The notes: a model not told the origin generated them from the sequence alone. Numbered from the stretch's first letter, positions 42,845 through 51,385 are shown. The stretch: 64,000 nucleotides of DNA from Streptomyces sp. NBC_01439 (GCF_036227605.1 NZ_CP109487.1:7799001-7863000); one strand, 5' to 3'. Numbers and translations are program-made.

Positions 42845-43999
42845 TCAGCGGCGGGCCGTGACGGTCTTCTCCACCGCGAAGAGCTCTTCTTCGACGTGGT
42901 CCAGCGCGAGCCGGAGGGCGCCGGTCGCCACTGCGGCCTCGCCGAGCATGGACTGGGCCACCCTCGGTGGGCGCAGGCAGTAGCGCGCCAGCTCCTGGCG
43001 GAGGGGCTCCAGGACCCCGTCCAGGCCGGCCGCCCAGCCGCCGACGACCACCAGCTCGGGGTCCATCGCCAGGACCAGCGCCGCCACGTCGTGCACCAGC
43101 CGTTGCAGGAACCGCTCCACGGCGGCCACCGCCTGCCCGTCGCCCCGCTTGGCCATCGCGAAGACCTCGGCGACGGCGGCCTCGTCCAGCGGATGCAGCG
43201 GCTCACCCGTGGTCGACAGCAACCGCTCGGGCGTGACCTCACGGCCCAGCAGGTGCAGGGCGCCGATCTCGCCCGCCGCCCCGCCGAAGCCCCGGTGCAG
43301 CCTGCCGCCGATCAGCGAGCCGGCGCCGGGACTGAGCCCGGCCATCACGAACACCATGTCGCCGGTGTCCCGCGCGACGCCCTTCCAGTGCTCGGCGACC
43401 GCTGCCGCATTGGCGTCGTTCTCCACCTGGACCGGGCAGCGGAACGAGCGCCGCAGCCGTTCCCCGAGCGGCAGCCCGGTCCAGCCGGGCAGTGCGGTGC
43501 CGAGGCGGACCGTGCCGTCGGCCTCGACGATCCCGGGGCTACCGACGCCTACCGCCCGCAGCGAGTCCCGTGGCACCCCGGCGCGGCGCAGCAGATCGGC
43601 GACCGCCGCCCGTACCCGCTCCAGCCGCTCATCGGCGGACGCCGTCTCCGCGACGTCCTTGGTGCCGGCACCGATGACGCGGCCGTCCAGGCCGGACAGC
43701 AGCACCGCGATCCGGTGCGAGCCGATCTCGATGCCCAGCAGGTGTCCCGCCTCGGTCCGGAAGCGGAACCGCCTGGCCGGGCGGCCCTGCCGCCGCGCCC
43801 CCTCCTCCGCATCCGCCTCGACGACGAGCCCGGTCGCGATCAGCCCCTCAACGACACCCTCGACGGTCGGCCGGGAGAGTCCCGTCAGCCGTGTGAGGTC
43901 GGTGAGGGTCGGTGATCCGGCCGTCCGCAGTGCACGCAGCACCACGGCGGAATTGATCCGCCGGAGCAGAGAGGGGTCCCCGCCGGTCAGCTGCCCCAA
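42845..43999 (-). CDS. ROK-family regulator/sugar-kinase-like protein
   Basis: 384 residues from TTG at 43999 behind GGGAGG. N-terminal winged HTH (TLTDLTRLTGLSRPTVEGVV), then the ROK ATPase-like fold: LLGIEIGSHRIAVLLSGLDG, VGVGSPGIVEADGTVRLG, VENDANAAAVAEHWKG and GFGGAAGEIGALHLLG. The usual Zn-binding CxCGxxGC segment is missing between GEIGALH and the C-terminal lobe, common in regulator-type ROK proteins. Probably senses a sugar and regulates catabolic or secondary-metabolism genes. No kinase neighbours. Confidence 0.9.
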   Translation of the reverse strand: MGQLTGGDPSLLRRINSAVVLRALRTAGSPTLTDLTRLTGLSRPTVEGVVEGLIATGLVVEADAEEGARRQGRPARRFRFRTEAGHLLGIEIGSHRIAVLLSGLDGRVIGAGTKDVAETASADERLERVRAAVADLLRRAGVPRDSLRAVGVGSPGIVEADGTVRLGTALPGWTGLPLGERLRRSFRCPVQVENDANAAAVAEHWKGVARDTGDMVFVMAGLSPGAGSLIGGRLHRGFGGAAGEIGALHLLGREVTPERLLSTTGEPLHPLDEAAVAEVFAMAKRGDGQAVAAVERFLQRLVHDVAALVLAMDPELVVVGGWAAGLDGVLEPLRQELARYCLRPPRVAQSMLGEAAVATGALRLALDHVEEELFAVEKTVTARR

Positions 44000-44099
44000 C
44001 GTGTGTCCTCCCAGGTAGCGAGCTTGTCAGCCGGATCGTACTGCCCGCCCGGTGTGTCGGCGAGAAGCAGCCCCCCATCGGCCGGAAGCAGACCTTCCC

Positions 44100-44750
44100 T
44101 CATGCGGGGGAGACGAACCCCGACTCGTACGCCGTGATCACCGCCTGCGTCCGGTCCCGCGCCCCCAGCTTCGCCAGGATGGCGCTGACGTGGGACTTGA
44201 CCGTCTCCGTGCCGATGATCAACTCGGCGGCGATCTCCACGTTCGTGAGCCCCCGCGCCATCAGCCGCAGGACCGCCTCCTCCCGCTCGGTCAGGGCGGC
44301 CCGCTCCAGCACCGCCCGGGCCTGCCGGTTCCCGTACTCCGCCGCCAGGGCCCGCACGGCCGCCGGGAAGAGCAGCGTCTCACCCTCCGCCACCAGCCGT
44401 ACCGCGTGCACGATCTCCGAAGGCCGGGCCCGCTTCAGCAGGAACCCGTCCGCTCCCGCCCGCAGCGCCTGGTAGACATACTCGTCGTTCTCGAACGTGG
44501 TCACCACGAGGATCTTCGGCGGGGAGTCCACCGTCCGCAGCACCGCGCGGGTCGCCTCGATCCCGTCGAGGAGCGGCATCCGCACGTCCATCGCCACCAC
44601 ATCCGGCCGCAACTGCCGGACCAGCGGGATCACGGAGGCCCCGTCGGCCGCCTCACCCACCACCTCGATGTCGGGCTGGGAATCCAATACGGCGCGCAGA
44701 CCCGCACGCACCAGGGGTTCGTCGTCGACGAGCAGTACGGTAACCGGCAT
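44100..44750 (-). CDS. LuxR-type response regulator
   Basis: 216 residues from ATG at 44750 (MPVTVLLVDDEPLVRAGLRA). The receiver domain has the DD pair, phospho-Asp in DVVAMDVRMPLLDGIEATRA (about 54), and Lys in FLLKRARPSEIVHAV. C-terminal NarL/FixJ HTH is LTEREEAVLRLMARGLTNVE, then GTETVKSHVSAILAKLGARD. It follows the histidine kinase gene by four bases, so a coupled two-component pair. The divergent ABC-transporter operon and a perfect palindrome at 45962 give its likely target. Confidence 0.96.
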   Translation of the reverse strand: MPVTVLLVDDEPLVRAGLRAVLDSQPDIEVVGEAADGASVIPLVRQLRPDVVAMDVRMPLLDGIEATRAVLRTVDSPPKILVVTTFENDEYVYQALRAGADGFLLKRARPSEIVHAVRLVAEGETLLFPAAVRALAAEYGNRQARAVLERAALTEREEAVLRLMARGLTNVEIAAELIIGTETVKSHVSAILAKLGARDRTQAVITAYESGFVSPA

Positions 44751-44754
44751 CCGG

Positions 44755-45930
44755 TCAGCGTATTCGCTCCAGCGGCAGCCGGGCGCGCACTCTCCAACCG
44801 CCCTCGTGCAGCCCGGTTTCAGCCGCTCCGCCGAGCAGAGCGGCCCGCTCCCGGATCCCGCGCAGGCCGCTGCCGCCACCAACCGTGACACCGGGGCGTT
44901 CCGGAAGCGGATTCGTCACCTCCAGGTCCAGTCGGTCCGCGGTCATCTCCACCCGAATGCGCACCGGCACCGGGCCGCAATGGCGCAGTACGTTGGTCAG
45001 CGCCTCCTGCAGGATCCGGTAGCCCTCCCGGGTGACCGGCTCCGGCAACTTCTCCAGCGGCCCCGTCAGTTGCGCGTCCACCGTGGAGCCGGAGGCCCGG
45101 GCCGACTCCAGGAGCCGGTCGGCCTCCACCAGCGTCGGCCACTGCGACGGCGGCTGCCCCGACTCCCGCAGCACTCCCAATACCCGCTCCAGATCCTCCA
45201 GCGCGGCCCGGCCCGTCTCCTCGATCGCGCACAGCGCCCGATCGGTGAAGGCGGGATCACCCGCGGCGCGCGCGGCCCCCGCCTGCACGACGGCCACGGT
45301 GAGCGCGTGGCCGATGGAGTCGTGCAGTTCCCGCGCGATGCGGGTGCGCTCGAGCAGCTGCTCCGTGCGTGCTTCCAACGCGGTCAGTCGTTCGGTAGCG
45401 GACGGGCTCAGCAGGCGGGTGGCAGCCGCGGTGATCAACTCGCCGAGTAGGACCACGATGACGATGAGCACGACCAACGGCACGGGAACGAGCAGCGCGG
45501 CGGCCCAGCGCCCGGGTACGAAGGGCAGGAAGTGGTCCGGACCCGAGGGGTGCCCGATCGCCGTCGCGAAGAGCTCCACGGACATCGCCGACAGCCAGAC
45601 CGTGGAGCCGAACGCACCGACCGCGATGACCATCCGCGTCTCCAGCCACAGCACGGTTCGCCAGCGGTCCCCCCAGTGGGCCGACGGAGCGAGGCTTATG
45701 GCGCTGTCGGAAGGGTCGCGGTCGTACGGGGTGAGCAGGAACTGTGCTTGGAGCCCCTCCGCCAGTCGCACCCAGGGCACCAGGCCGAACGGCAGGACGA
45801 GCAGCAGCGGCACCCAGGGCCACCAAGGCATGATGAACATCCATACCGCCAGCAGCAGCAGCGGCACGCAGAGGTGCAACCAGCGTGAATAGGTCACTGG
45901 TTGGAACGGGGCGCGCAGCAGTCGGTTCAT
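44755..45930 (-). CDS. NarL-type sensor histidine kinase
   Basis: 391 residues from ATG at 45930. Four to five membrane helices in the first 190 residues (WLHLCVPLLLLAVWMFIMPW; VPLVVLIVIVVLLGELITAA). HisKA_3 dimerisation domain with phospho-His in RIARELHDSIGHALTVAVVQ, then the HATPase N-box (LQEALTNVLRHCGPVPVRIR) and G-box (GSGLRGIRERAALLGG). Short extracellular loops suggest sensing within the membrane, as in envelope- or antibiotic-stress systems. Partner regulator lies just downstream; divergent ABC exporter is the probable output. Confidence 0.95.
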   Translation of the reverse strand: MNRLLRAPFQPVTYSRWLHLCVPLLLLAVWMFIMPWWPWVPLLLVLPFGLVPWVRLAEGLQAQFLLTPYDRDPSDSAISLAPSAHWGDRWRTVLWLETRMVIAVGAFGSTVWLSAMSVELFATAIGHPSGPDHFLPFVPGRWAAALLVPVPLVVLIVIVVLLGELITAAATRLLSPSATERLTALEARTEQLLERTRIARELHDSIGHALTVAVVQAGAARAAGDPAFTDRALCAIEETGRAALEDLERVLGVLRESGQPPSQWPTLVEADRLLESARASGSTVDAQLTGPLEKLPEPVTREGYRILQEALTNVLRHCGPVPVRIRVEMTADRLDLEVTNPLPERPGVTVGGGSGLRGIRERAALLGGAAETGLHEGGWRVRARLPLERIR

Positions 45931-45961
45931 GACTCCATCGTGGCAGCGCCCTGTTCTCGGC

Positions 45962-45985
45962 CGTCTCCCCCACGTGGGGGAGACG
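45962..45985. promoter_or_regulatory. 24-bp perfect palindrome, candidate regulator site
   Basis: CGTCTCCCCCAC followed by its exact complement, centred between the divergent kinase and ABC-transporter genes. A related weaker dyad (ACCCCCGCACGGGGGAGG, about 45988-46005) follows. Probably the binding site of the adjacent LuxR-type regulator. Confidence 0.65.
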
Positions 45986-46038
45986 CCACCCCCGCACGGG
46001 GGAGGAGAGGGGGTGGGGCCGGCGGCGAGTCTTGGGCC

Positions 46039-46950
46039 ATGAACAGCATCGAGATCCGAGAACTCACCAAGCGATACGGCACCCACCGTGCGGTGGACGG
46101 CCTCACCTTCGATGTCCTGCCCGGGCGGGTGACCGGCTTCCTGGGCCCGAACGGTGCGGGGAAGTCCACCACGATGCGCCTGCTGCTGGGGCTGGACCGG
46201 CCCACATCCGGCACGGCCACGATCGGTGGTCGGCGGTACCTGGACCTGACGGACCCGCTGCACCGGGTCGGTGCTCTCCTCGACGCCCAGGCGGCCCACG
46301 GCGGGCGCACCGCCCACGACCACCTCCGCCTGCTCGCCGCGGCCGGCCGCATCCCGATGCGCCGGGTGGGCGAGGTCCTGGAACAGACCGGCATAGCCAC
46401 CGTCGCGAAGCGGCGGATCAAGTCCTTCTCGCTCGGCATGCGCCAGCGCCTCGGCATCGCCGCCGCACTCATCGGCGACCCCGGAGTGCTCCTGCTGGAC
46501 GAGCCCACCAACGGCCTCGACGCCGAGGGCATCATCTGGATCCGCGAGCTGATGCGCTCCCTCGCCGCCGAAGGACGTGCCGTCCTGGTCTCCAGCCATC
46601 TGATGTCGGAGACCTCGGCGCTCGCCGACCACCTGGTCGTGCTCGGCAAGGGCAAACTGCTCGCCAACACTTCGATGGAATCGTTCATCGACGCCCGCAG
46701 CGCCCCGAGGGCGCGCCTGCGGACCTCCGACCCGGTCCGGCTCCGGGCCGCGCTGGCCCGGCACGACGTCGAGCTGGTGGCCGCCGCCGACGGGCGATGG
46801 ACCGTCGAGGGCATACGGGCCGAGCAGCTCGGCACCCTGGCCGCCCGTGAGGGGATTCCCCTGCTGGAACTGTCCGACGAGCGCGCCTCGCTGGAGCAGG
46901 CCTACCTCGACCTCACCGCCGATCACGCGCAGTTCAGCGCGGCCCACTGA
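46039..46950 (+). CDS. ABC transporter ATP-binding protein
   Basis: 303 residues from ATG at 46039. Walker A GFLGPNGAGKSTTMRLLLG (about 40), Q-loop region LLDAQAAHGGRTAHDHLRLL, signature KSFSLGMRQRLGIAAALIG, Walker B VLLLDEPTNGLDAEGI and a C-terminal accessory domain. Exporter-type (DrrA/BcrA-like) ATPase. The permease gene follows 37 bases downstream. The likely role is efflux or resistance to an envelope-acting compound, controlled by the divergent two-component system; substrate unknown. Confidence 0.96.
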   Translation: MNSIEIRELTKRYGTHRAVDGLTFDVLPGRVTGFLGPNGAGKSTTMRLLLGLDRPTSGTATIGGRRYLDLTDPLHRVGALLDAQAAHGGRTAHDHLRLLAAAGRIPMRRVGEVLEQTGIATVAKRRIKSFSLGMRQRLGIAAALIGDPGVLLLDEPTNGLDAEGIIWIRELMRSLAAEGRAVLVSSHLMSETSALADHLVVLGKGKLLANTSMESFIDARSAPRARLRTSDPVRLRAALARHDVELVAAADGRWTVEGIRAEQLGTLAAREGIPLLELSDERASLEQAYLDLTADHAQFSAAH

Positions 46951-46987
46951 CCGTCCACCCGCTCCCGTACCCTCTGGAGGCTTCGCC

Positions 46988-47737
46988 ATGAGCGCCGCAC
47001 GGCTCACGACCCCCGCACTGCACTCGGAATGGATCAAGATCAGGTCTCTACGGGGTACCTTCTGGTCGCTGATATCCGTCCTCGTCCTCACCGTGGGCAT
47101 CCAGACGATGGCGGCTGCGGCCCTGGGTCGGTCCGAGGAGGGCGGCATGGGGGACGACCCGCTCCTCGCGGCCTTCTACGGGGTCAACTTCGGCCAGATA
47201 GCGGCCATTGCCTTCGGGGCCACCGCCTTTTCCGCCGAGTTCCACAACGGAGCCCTGCGTACCAGCCTCACCGCTGTGCCCCGTCGCACGCGGTTCTACT
47301 GGTCGAAGCTCTCGATGCTGGGCGCGCTCGCCCTCGTGGCCGGCCAGTTCGCGGGATTGCTCACCTTCGTGGCCGGCCAATCGTTCATGGGTCAGGACGC
47401 TCTTGTGCTGGGCGCCCCCGGCACCGTGCGGGCCGTTGTCGGCTGCGGCCTCTACCTGACGCTCATGACGCTGTTCGCGGCCGGGCTCACGGCGGTGCTG
47501 CGCAGCGGGGTGGCCGTCCTCAGCATCCTCATACCCTTCGTCGTCATGCTGTCCTTCATCGTGGGCGCGGCAGCGACCGGGGTGGGGCAGTTCATGCCGG
47601 ACCGAGCCGGGCAGGCGATGATGCGCAGCCACCAGTACGGTGACCTCGGTCCATGGGCCGGGCTGGGAGTCCTGGCGCTGTGGGCGCTCACCGCGGCGCT
47701 GGGGGGCTGGCTGGCGGTGCACCGCCGGGACGCTTGA
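46988..47737 (+). CDS. ABC transporter permease
   Basis: 249 residues from ATG at 46988. Six helices of ABC-2 type: LRGTFWSLISVLVLTVGIQT, FGQIAAIAFGATAFSAEFHN, LSMLGALALVAGQFAGLLTF, GCGLYLTLMTLFAAGLTAVL, VLSILIPFVVMLSFIVGAAA and LGVLALWALTAALGGWLAVH. The segment EFHNGALRTSLTAVPRR is the conserved loop of these permeases. Forms the membrane part of the exporter with the ATPase upstream. Confidence 0.94.
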   Translation: MSAARLTTPALHSEWIKIRSLRGTFWSLISVLVLTVGIQTMAAAALGRSEEGGMGDDPLLAAFYGVNFGQIAAIAFGATAFSAEFHNGALRTSLTAVPRRTRFYWSKLSMLGALALVAGQFAGLLTFVAGQSFMGQDALVLGAPGTVRAVVGCGLYLTLMTLFAAGLTAVLRSGVAVLSILIPFVVMLSFIVGAAATGVGQFMPDRAGQAMMRSHQYGDLGPWAGLGVLALWALTAALGGWLAVHRRDA

Positions 47738-47777
47738 CGACGGGCCAGTTGTCAGTGGCCCTCGGGATACTGACGGT

Positions 47778-48215
47778 ATGACCACGGCAGACCATCTCGA
47801 CACGATCGACCGGCTCCGGGCGAAGGAGTTCCCGACCGAGCTGGTCTGGGCCGGAGGGAACAGCAGCGGTCCGGGATTCCACCTGGTCCAGCTCGCCCTG
47901 ACGCGGGAGTTCTGGGACGACGACGGTTCGGGGCGGATCGAGGCAGCCGACCAGATCGGTGCCGAGTACGGGGCGCTCGCCCAGGCCGCGACCGACCGGT
48001 GGGGGGAGCCGCAGGTCTTCAGCCTGGGAACGCTGAGGGACCGCGGATTCGCCGGGGAGGAGATACCGCAGCCGTGGGACGAGCTGGGTAGCAGCACCGA
48101 CCACGTGCACCTGTGGCGGGTCGGCGCCCACTGGCTGGTGGTCTACGTGGCGCAGTGGGACGGTGAGGACCCCTACCGGTTGATGGCAGCGGTCACCGTC
48201 ACCGACCCGCCGTAG
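47778..48215 (+). CDS. Hypothetical protein
   Basis: 145 residues from ATG at 47778. Small soluble protein, acidic, with ADHLDTIDRLRAKEFPTELV at the start and a mixed alpha/beta core (DHVHLWRVGAHWLVVYVAQW) ending in RLMAAVTVTDPP. No motif recognised. It follows the permease gene by 40 bases on the same strand, so it could be a third gene of the ABC operon, but nothing else links it. Confidence 0.75.
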   Translation: MTTADHLDTIDRLRAKEFPTELVWAGGNSSGPGFHLVQLALTREFWDDDGSGRIEAADQIGAEYGALAQAATDRWGEPQVFSLGTLRDRGFAGEEIPQPWDELGSSTDHVHLWRVGAHWLVVYVAQWDGEDPYRLMAAVTVTDPP

Positions 48216-48283
48216 GGGGTCTTCTCGGTTGGCCCGTGGCGCGACCTCAGCGACCGCCACCAGGGAAGGCGCGGGACGTTCCG

Positions 48284-48883
48284 TCAGCTGCGGAGGTCGC
48301 CCGGCCCGGCGGAGGGGCGGTCATCGGACGCGTCCGGTTGGTCCTCGCCCGCTTCGGCGGCCGCGCGGAGGCGGGCGTACTCCTGGGCCATGGACTTGGC
48401 GGTCCAGTGGGCGTTGAGACCGCTCGGGTTCGGGAGGGCCCAGATGCGGGTGGAGCCGATGGTCAGTTCCTGGGGGCCGATCTGTGCCTTCCGGTCGCCG
48501 AAGGCGGTGCGGTAGGCCGTGACGCCGACCACCGCCAGCCACTGGGGGCGCAGCAGTTCCACCTTGGCCGTCAGGATGCGGCCCCCCTCGCGGAACTCCT
48601 CGGCGCTCAGCTCGTCGGCGCGGGCCGTGGCCCGGGCCACGACGTTGGTGATGCCGAGACGGTAGGCCAGCAGTTCTTCCTGCTCCGCAGGGGCGAAGAG
48701 GCGCGGGGTGAAGCCCGAGAGGTGTAGGACGGGCCAGAACCGGTTGCCGGGGCGGGCGAAGTGGTGGCCCGTCGCGGCGGAGAGGAGTCCGGGGTTGATT
48801 CCGCAGAAGAGCACACGCAGACCGCCCGCGACCACGTCCGGGAGGACGCGGTCGCGGGCGGCGTTCAGCTCGTCGGGGGTCAG
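48284..48883 (-). CDS. mug: Mug/TDG-type DNA glycosylase
   Basis: 199 residues if read from CTG at 48883. The family start aligns at LTPDELNAARDRVLP, and that codon overlaps the purB stop as CTGA; no ATG, GTG or TTG lies nearby in frame before GTG at residue 15. Motifs: LFCGINPGLLSAATGHHFAR (active-site GINPG with Asn), RPGNRFWPVLHLSGFTPRLF, and ALPNPSGLNAHWTAKSMAQE. Removes uracil or thymine from G:U/G:T mispairs. Probably translated with purB. Confidence 0.88.
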   Translation of the reverse strand: MTPDELNAARDRVLPDVVAGGLRVLFCGINPGLLSAATGHHFARPGNRFWPVLHLSGFTPRLFAPAEQEELLAYRLGITNVVARATARADELSAEEFREGGRILTAKVELLRPQWLAVVGVTAYRTAFGDRKAQIGPQELTIGSTRIWALPNPSGLNAHWTAKSMAQEYARLRAAAEAGEDQPDASDDRPSAGPGDLRS

Positions 48884-50313
48884 AGGATCGACCCCGGCGC
48901 GTACCCGGCGGCCTCCGGGTGCTGCTTGGCGATCGCCTCGATGCGGGAGACCACCACCGCGACCTGGTCGCCCGCGGCACCCGTGAAGGACAGCTTGTCG
49001 GCCATCAGGGCGTCGAGCTGGGCCCGGTCGAGCGGCATCCGCTCGTCGGCGGCCAGCTTGTCCAGCAGCTCGTTGCGCTCGGCGCCCTGCTCGCGCATCG
49101 CGAGCGCGGAGGCCACTGCGTGCTCCTTGATGACCTCGTGGGCGGCCTCGCGGCCCACCCCGGCCCGTACCGCGCCCATCAGGACCTTGGTGGTCGCGAG
49201 GAAGGGCAGGTAGCGGTCCAGCTCGCGGGCGACGACCGCCGGGAAGGCGCCGAACTCGTCGAGGACCGTCAGGAAGGTTTCCAGCAGGCCGTCGAAGGCG
49301 AAGAAGGCGTCCGGCAGGGCCACGCGGCGGACCACGGAGCAGGAGACGTCGCCCTCGTTCCACTGGTCGCCGGCCAGCTCGCCGGTCATCGAGGCGTAGC
49401 CGCGCAGGATGACCATCAGGCCGTTCACGCGCTCGCAGGAGCGGGTGTTCATCTTGTGCGGCATCGCGGAGGAACCGACCTGGCCGGGCTTGAAGCCCTC
49501 GGTCACCAGCTCGTGGCCGGCCATCAGGCGGATGGTCTTGGCGATCGACGACGGGGCGGCGGCCAGCTGCACCAGTGCGGTGACCACGTCGTAGTCGAGC
49601 GAGCGCGGGTAGACCTGGCCGACCGAGGTGAAGGCCTGGGCGAAGCCGAGGTGGGCGGCGATCCGCTGCTCCAGGTCGGCCAGCTTGGCGGCGTCGCCGC
49701 CCAGCAGGTCGAGCATGTCCTGGGCGGTGCCGACGGGGCCCTTGATGCCGCGCAGCGGGTAGCGGCCCAGCAGGTCCTCGAGGCGGTCGTAGGCCACCAG
49801 CAGCTCGTCGGCCGCGGTCGCGAAGCGCTTGCCCAAGGTGGTGGCCTGCGCGGCCACGTTGTGGGAGCGACCGGCCATGACCAGCTCGGCGTGCTCGCCG
49901 GCCAGCTTGCCGAGGCGGGCGAGGACGGCGACCGTGCGGTCCCGGGCGAGCTCCAGCGAGAGCCGGATCTGCAGCTGCTCGACGTTCTCGGTCAGGTCGC
50001 GGGAGGTCATGCCCTTGTGGACGTGCTCGTGACCGGCGAGGGCGTTGAACTCCTCGATGCGGGCCTTCACGTCGTGCCGGGTGACCTTCTCGCGCTCGGC
50101 GATGGAGGCGAGGTCGACGGTCTCGAGGACGCGCTCGTAGTCGGCGAGGGCCTCGTCCGGGACCTCGATACCGAGGTCCTTCTGGGCGCGCAGCACGGCG
50201 AGCCACAGCCGCCGCTCCAGCGTCACCTTGTACTCGGGGGACCACAGGACGGCGAGCTCCGCGGAGGCGTAGCGGCCGGCCAGGACATTGGGGATGCGGG
50301 GCTTGGCAGTCAC
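48880..50313 (-). CDS. purB: Adenylosuccinate lyase
   Basis: 477 residues from GTG at 50313. Catalyses two steps in purine synthesis: SAICAR to AICAR and adenylosuccinate to AMP, releasing fumarate. The fumarase/aspartase superfamily signature is VGSSAMPHKMNTRSCERVNG at about 270-290 with the catalytic flexible Ser loop, and the His-containing TSRDLTENVEQLQIRL and GRSHNVAAQATTLGKRFA regions. Length is normal. A TAAACT hexamer about eight bases before the GTG suggests a leaderless start. The integrated element begins in its upstream region. Confidence 0.97.
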   Translation of the reverse strand: MTAKPRIPNVLAGRYASAELAVLWSPEYKVTLERRLWLAVLRAQKDLGIEVPDEALADYERVLETVDLASIAEREKVTRHDVKARIEEFNALAGHEHVHKGMTSRDLTENVEQLQIRLSLELARDRTVAVLARLGKLAGEHAELVMAGRSHNVAAQATTLGKRFATAADELLVAYDRLEDLLGRYPLRGIKGPVGTAQDMLDLLGGDAAKLADLEQRIAAHLGFAQAFTSVGQVYPRSLDYDVVTALVQLAAAPSSIAKTIRLMAGHELVTEGFKPGQVGSSAMPHKMNTRSCERVNGLMVILRGYASMTGELAGDQWNEGDVSCSVVRRVALPDAFFAFDGLLETFLTVLDEFGAFPAVVARELDRYLPFLATTKVLMGAVRAGVGREAAHEVIKEHAVASALAMREQGAERNELLDKLAADERMPLDRAQLDALMADKLSFTGAAGDQVAVVVSRIEAIAKQHPEAAGYAPGSIL

Positions 50314-50415
50314 GTGGAGGGAGTTTACATTCCTTCCGTGGAGGACCGCACAATTCCGTGGTGACCATGAAATCGCAGGTCACGGGCCACTCGCGCTCCG
50401 CTGAGTGCGTGGGTC

Positions 50416-50436
50416 TGTGAGACGTGTGTGAGACGT
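50416..50436. repeat. Direct repeats at element border
   Basis: TGTGAGACGT occurs at 50416-50425 and 50427-50436, an 11-bp period. Placed between purB and the first element gene, it could be an integrase arm-type site. No tRNA gene was identified here. Confidence 0.4.
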
Positions 50437-50453
50437 CCGTCGTAGCAAAAGAC

Positions 50454-50485
50454 GAAGGCCCCGCCGGGTTTCCGGCGGGGCCTTC
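50454..50485 (+). terminator. Intrinsic terminator at element border
   Basis: GAAGGCCCCGCCGG (50454-50467), loop GTTT, complement at 50472-50485, followed by TTTGC. A 14-bp stem reading as a plus-strand terminator, though no plus-strand gene precedes it; it may have served sequence lost or displaced on integration, and it also shields purB from the element. Confidence 0.65.
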
Positions 50486-50530
50486 TTTGCGTTGGGGTGG
50501 TGCTGCGCTGCGCTCATCCCCACCTCATCG

Positions 50531-51268
50531 TCAGTCGAGGTCGTACTCAGACATGAGCTCGCGGCCAGGCGCGTGATAGTCGACGGCGTACTCGGTGGGT
50601 TCACCGTGCTGGTCCCAGTACCGGTTGGTGACCACGAGGACGTCACGGCCGGCCTGTACGCCGAGGAGCGAGGCGACCTCGTCGGGTACTGCGCGGACGG
50701 ACACGGCGTCGCGCCGTCGGGTGGCCCGGCGTCCGGTCCGCTCCTCGATGAGCCCGAAGGTCATCGAGGGGAGGGGCTCGGCTCGCGTGAACTCGGGCAG
50801 CTCGCGTGCCAAGGTGCCCGCGATCCAGGTGGAGGACACCGCAGAGACTCCCGCGGTGTCGACGTAGCGTCGGCGGCGCACGGCAACCAGGTCGCCCACG
50901 TTCAAGCCGAGGGCATCGGCGACCTCCTGTTCGGCCGGCGCAGTGATGCCGAGCAGGATTTCGACCCGCTCGCCATCGGCCAGGCCGGTTCCACCACCGC
51001 GGAGCATGGACAGCCGGTCCGCTCCCCGTGTCAGCGGGGCGGGCGTCCTCACGAAGCTTCCTCGCCCGGGAACGGTGTCGATCCATCCCTCGTCGCGCAG
51101 CACGCCGAGTACTCGAGCCGCTGTCGCGCTGCTCATGCCAGTGCTCTCCACGAGCTGGCGTGCCGAGGGCGCGGCCCCTCCGGGCTGCAGCTCTCCGCTC
51201 TTGATGCGCTCGATGATCTCGTTGGCCGCCTCCCGGTAGACCGGTAGCCGCTTGCCTTCCCCAGCCAT
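50531..51268 (-). CDS. HutC-type repressor of the element (KorSA-like)
   Basis: 245 residues. Winged HTH at about 8-75 (IIERIKSGELQPGGAAPSAR, SATAARVLGVLRDEGWIDTV) and UTRA domain at about 90-240 (VAVRRRRYVDTAGVSAVSST, FGLIEERTGRRATRRRDAVS). KorSA and KilA-override repressors of pSAM2-like elements are HutC family members, and this one is divergent to the excisionase-like and transfer genes with two identical operator-like sites between. It likely holds transfer and excision silent. Function by context is inference; family is clear. Confidence 0.9.
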   Translation of the reverse strand: MAGEGKRLPVYREAANEIIERIKSGELQPGGAAPSARQLVESTGMSSATAARVLGVLRDEGWIDTVPGRGSFVRTPAPLTRGADRLSMLRGGGTGLADGERVEILLGITAPAEQEVADALGLNVGDLVAVRRRRYVDTAGVSAVSSTWIAGTLARELPEFTRAEPLPSMTFGLIEERTGRRATRRRDAVSVRAVPDEVASLLGVQAGRDVLVVTNRYWDQHGEPTEYAVDYHAPGRELMSEYDLD

Positions 51269-51281
51269 CCAAACTCTCCCT

Positions 51282-51336
51282 TCTTAAGACACCTTACGAA
51301 GCCTCTTGACATGACAGAGCCTCTTAAGACACCTTA
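51282..51336. promoter_or_regulatory. Twin operator sites of the HutC-type repressor
   Basis: The 15-mer TCTTAAGACACCTTA occurs exactly at 51282-51296 and 51322-51336, 40 bp apart, each containing the TAAG/CTTA dyad. A TTGACA -35-like box (51306-51311) lies between them. Confidence 0.7.
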
Positions 51337-51385
51337 GTGCCATGCCCGGCGGAACGACAGGCCGGGACAAGTCAGGCATGCAAAA

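Noticed and set aside
44755..47148. 797-codon extension of the sensor kinase
   Set aside because: The kinase starts cleanly at 45930 with membrane helices; the extension is antisense to the ABC ATPase gene.
50341..50452. Possible tRNA gene at the element border
   Set aside because: I could not fold an acceptor, anticodon and T arm with a GGTTC-type T loop here.
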